Assembly: GCA_913060665.1 (NCBI GenBank)
Contig: CAJXUY010000011.1
Coordinates: 1-64,000, forward strand
DNA length: 64,000 nt
Reading direction: 5' to 3'
Origin: an uncultured Oleiphilaceae bacterium
GTDB taxonomy: Bacteria > Pseudomonadota > Gammaproteobacteria > Pseudomonadales > Oleiphilaceae
A program made the position numbers and the translations under genes. Under the pieces are notes generated by a model. That model saw nothing but the letters and a program-made list of their open reading frames with translations. It had not been told where the DNA came from and did no database searches. Shown one piece after another: positions 61,229 to 64,000 of the stretch. The number at the start of each line of letters is the position of its first letter. The first letter of the stretch is position 1.

Positions 61229-64000
61229 TTACTCACGTTCAAAAGAGTAAATAATATCCAGAGAACTGTTTAACCCACCTGCAGCTTCAAGAAATAGGTT
61301 TGGCCGCAATCGATAGCGCATCGCAACGGTTTTTGCCTCATCGTAAAGGCTGGCACCATATTTAAGGTAAATATCCGGTGACAGGTACCCACTCACTTCT
61401 AAGCTCGTACCGTCTTCATCTGACTGAGTACTAATTTGAACGTCCGTAACCCCTACTTTATTGGCCCATTTTTCTGTTACCTCCCCAGAACCAAAAATTC
61501 CGGCTGATAGCATCATATTATTTAAGAGATCTGCGTTGTTGCTCCCCTGGTCAGGTTCTCGCCCGGTTAACAAATAGTGTATGACTCGAGATTCATTCAT
61601 CGCAGGCTGAGAATAAAAGTTCACTTCAGGCTCGTTCGCTGGTCCCGTCACTTTGACCCCTACTTTCACAGAGCTTCCAGATATAGAACGCATAGCATCT
61701 AGCTGAAGGTCTGGCCGCTCAATAGGGCCGTTAAATATAAAGCGCCCTTCTTTTATCGTCAGCCGTTGCCCAAATATTGTATAAAAACCATCGTCAGTGT
61801 TTATTTCACCGGTGCCTCCCAGCGCTCGCCCCGGATAAAGCTGTAAAAGTAGGTGCCCTGTCAGGTAAGTGTTAACGCCAAAGCCTCTAAAGTGGACATC
61901 ATCGCCCAACATTAGCTTTACATTGGCCTTATACGCCCATTGAGTATCTGAAGAATGACTATCCTCTCCTATGATGCGAACATCTGACGAAACAGACTTT
62001 GTGCCCTCTGGCAACTCATCAAGCCTGATTCGCGCATGAGGGATTTCAAACTGCCCTGATATGTCAGCAAAACCTTCTCTTAACAACAAAGCTAAATTTG
62101 GCTTAATTGTCACGGTAACACCCGAACGTGGTGTAATATCAAACGCATCTGAGTTTAAAGATGTTTGTAGCACCCAATCATGTTGCCAATTCAGAGTACC
62201 CTCTAAGCTTGCTTGCGCTGCAGCTGCACTGAAGCCCCCCTGATAACTTAACTGCTGATGATCAAACGCGCCCTCTATCGCTATTCCATCGAGTATCTCA
62301 GGCAAGTAATCACTCTTTAGTGCGCCGCCAGAAAGACTAAAACCCCCCAATAACGCTGGCTGTTTTAGTGTGCCTGAGAGGCTTAGCTTGCTAGAAAATA
62401 AACCTGATATATGCTCTATTGACGGTAAAAAATCCTGTAGCAAAGAAAGATCCAATTGATTTAAACTTAGCTCACCATTTATCAGTCGTTGTTTGGCAAT
62501 ATCCGTTATTGTAAGTCTAGTCTTCGCTGCACCTAGCTGAGGCGACAAAAAACGAGCCTCAGCTGTGATATTGTCATTGCGCATCAATGCCTTTAGCGCA
62601 AGTGGTTCAAATACCAAATGTACAGGAGCATTATCATCATCTTTAAGGTGATGTTTTGAACGACTATCAAAAGAAGTCCCCCTGTTTCTGGCCAACCCTA
62701 GATCAAGCATTGGCATATTCATCGCCATTTCAGCGTCAATCATACCGCCAGGTTGTTGACTTATTTTAGCAAACCCATCCAGATCCCCTTGAAGACCTAA
62801 GAGCTCTAGACGATTACCTTCTTCTGCTATGCTATTCCAGCGTTCTACGAGTTGTTTAACCGGCAATTTCTTTGTGGATACCCCAACATAATACCCTTTT
62901 TCGGAGCTCCAGCTCGCATCCTCATGGCTGCAGACTTCAATTGATTCATCAATCAGACAAAAAGGATTTATCACCAAAGCGCTTTCATCAATATTCCAAT
63001 TAATCAAAATAGGCTTGGTGTTATGGGGGGTAAATAAAGAATAGGGCGCTACATCAGACCTCCAGCTGAGGTCATTGCACTCACTTTCAATACGCCCTTT
63101 TAAAGGCTCTGTTACAATCGCATCGTGTATTTCAATATTCCACGATATATCGCAATTGACGGCCACAGCTCCCACATCATGAACGACTACATTACCTTGA
63201 ACCGAACTCCCTTCTCGGTCACCTTGTATTTGCCAATCAGTAGACTCAACGTTAGAATCATCGAAGCGTAAATTCTCTGCACTTATTGTTATCATGCTTT
63301 CTTTCATGCCTGACTGGGCTATATCAAACACACTCTCTATTGAGCCAACAGAGACATCTCGATAGCTCAGCATTTCAGTGCTTAGCTCTCCATGAAGATC
63401 AAACATATCGACGGTTCCATCAATACTAACGCCTCCCTCCAAACTACCACTAACGCCTGGTAGCCACTGCTGGGGTTCAGGTATTGAAAAGTGCATTTCG
63501 ACATTATTAAAGCGACTTCCATCAGAGTTCAACTCGCCTGTCGCACTGAGCTGGTTGACACCTGAAGACGCTAATAGCTCATTCACTCTCCACATAGTAG
63601 CGTCGTAACTAAAGAGGGCTTTCCCGACTATTTGAGACTCGTTAACATGCCCCTTAAATTGCTTAAGATTAAACGTAATATCAGGGCGCCCGTCATTAAT
63701 ATATCCGCTAATTCGCCACTCGCTATCCATCACTACAGGGAAAGGTAAAATGGGCGTCGCTGGTTCGTCACCAGGTATCATCGCCTTATGCAGCGCAAGC
63801 GCTCGAGTATTGACCATTACATCAAATGGTATTTGGGTAGTACCTTGAAGCGCCCCTTTCAGTTGCACTTGACCATCTTTTGAGTCGAGATGCACGTGAT
63901 TTAGTATTAAACCACTGTCTAACCACTGGCCATCAATGCTCAGATCGAGCTCGCTCCAGAAAGCCGTTTTAAACCGGCTAGTTGCTTGAAGAGTAAAGTC
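61229..64000 (-). CDS. tamB: TamB, translocation and assembly module protein (partial at right edge)
   Basis: The open frame runs from the stop at 61229 off the right edge, with 35 further in-frame codons past the first GTG at 63895, so at least 923 residues are present. Repeated amphipathic beta-strands of the AsmA/TamB/VPS13-like groove are visible, and the C-terminal DUF490 part shows GRALGGTGEINTDDGFYTIF, PDLQLDAMRSISGSSVKVGV and ADLLNNMMLSAGIFGSGEV. TamB spans the periplasm and moves phospholipid with TamA. The tamA gene would be expected outside the window. Confidence 0.9.
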   Translation of the reverse strand, partial: DFTLQATSRFKTAFWSELDLSIDGQWLDSGLILNHVHLDSKDGQVQLKGALQGTTQIPFDVMVNTRALALHKAMIPGDEPATPILPFPVVMDSEWRISGYINDGRPDITFNLKQFKGHVNESQIVGKALFSYDATMWRVNELLASSGVNQLSATGELNSDGSRFNNVEMHFSIPEPQQWLPGVSGSLEGGVSIDGTVDMFDLHGELSTEMLSYRDVSVGSIESVFDIAQSGMKESMITISAENLRFDDSNVESTDWQIQGDREGSSVQGNVVVHDVGAVAVNCDISWNIEIHDAIVTEPLKGRIESECNDLSWRSDVAPYSLFTPHNTKPILINWNIDESALVINPFCLIDESIEVCSHEDASWSSEKGYYVGVSTKKLPVKQLVERWNSIAEEGNRLELLGLQGDLDGFAKISQQPGGMIDAEMAMNMPMLDLGLARNRGTSFDSRSKHHLKDDDNAPVHLVFEPLALKALMRNDNITAEARFLSPQLGAAKTRLTITDIAKQRLINGELSLNQLDLSLLQDFLPSIEHISGLFSSKLSLSGTLKQPALLGGFSLSGGALKSDYLPEILDGIAIEGAFDHQQLSYQGGFSAAAAQASLEGTLNWQHDWVLQTSLNSDAFDITPRSGVTVTIKPNLALLLREGFADISGQFEIPHARIRLDELPEGTKSVSSDVRIIGEDSHSSDTQWAYKANVKLMLGDDVHFRGFGVNTYLTGHLLLQLYPGRALGGTGEINTDDGFYTIFGQRLTIKEGRFIFNGPIERPDLQLDAMRSISGSSVKVGVKVTGPANEPEVNFYSQPAMNESRVIHYLLTGREPDQGSNNADLLNNMMLSAGIFGSGEVTEKWANKVGVTDVQISTQSDEDGTSLEVSGYLSPDIYLKYGASLYDEAKTVAMRYRLRPNLFLEAAGGLNSSLDIIYSFERE

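Overview
The window reads as chromosomal DNA of a marine gammaproteobacterium of moderate GC. The evidence is a cytochrome c5-type protein, a MoxR/Bat operon with DUF4381, an Mla-type lipid ABC locus, TamB, UUP1/RimK-like genes, many lipoproteins and outer-membrane barrels, and a redox and hydrolase repertoire typical of Marinobacter/Oleiphilus-like oceanic lineages. No rRNA, CRISPR array, prophage or complete IS element was seen. The only RNA gene is a tRNA-Arg(TCG). The genus is inference.

Layout. 1-6,030: a CrtI/RetSat-type oxidoreductase divergent from a PadR regulator with tandem operator-like repeats; cytochrome c5; tRNA-Arg; then a small graveyard with a Y1/REP-type transposase, a yhfG-fic module whose fic is frameshifted and cut, and an Rhs tail remnant. 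6,044-12,140: a desaturase-type di-iron domain fused to its own reductase, divergent from an AraC regulator across two 17-bp repeats spaced 21 bp; a PAS-GGDEF-EAL protein; a cold-shock protein. 12,256-21,136: a minus-strand run made of MoxR, DUF58, DUF4381, BatA, BatB/C, BatD and an octaheme-TPR cytochrome. 21,253-25,967: sulfatase, PafA-like phosphatase and esterase. 26,125-30,858: serine dehydratase, a ParD-like/zeta-type toxin-antitoxin pair whose toxin lacks a standard start codon, a lipoprotein hydrolase and a metallopeptidase. 30,956-36,225: a barrel protein, an acyltransferase, a membrane-anchored GltB-like FMN protein and an AEC carrier. 36,289-40,183: an MCE/Mla-type lipid transport operon. 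40,425-51,987: AlkD-like repair protein, then a plus-strand series with methyltransferase, a shortened Omp85-like barrel, DUF4136 lipoprotein, retropepsin-like lipoprotein, UUP1 transglutaminase/7TM protein, RimK-like ATP-grasp ligase, AstE/ASPA-like deacylase, periplasmic binding protein and NHL protein. 52,009-64,000: YbaK-like deacylase, PhnA, two divergent barrels, a BaeSR-like two-component pair, DUF4136, DUF3943, an OmpA-like barrel, DUF4156, and TamB running off the right edge.

The most coherent candidate system is 44,350-48,577. It has a cytoplasmic amino-acid ligase, a membrane protein with a periplasmic transglutaminase-like domain, a periplasmic aspartic protease and an exported zinc amidohydrolase, adjacent and on one strand. 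Together they could make, display and remove a peptide or amino-acid tag. Other points of note are the ATT/ATC-initiated toxin, the two operator arrays, and three short ORFs (27, 30 and 34 codons) with their own ribosome-binding sites or terminator. All functional calls come from reading motifs by eye; no database search was possible.
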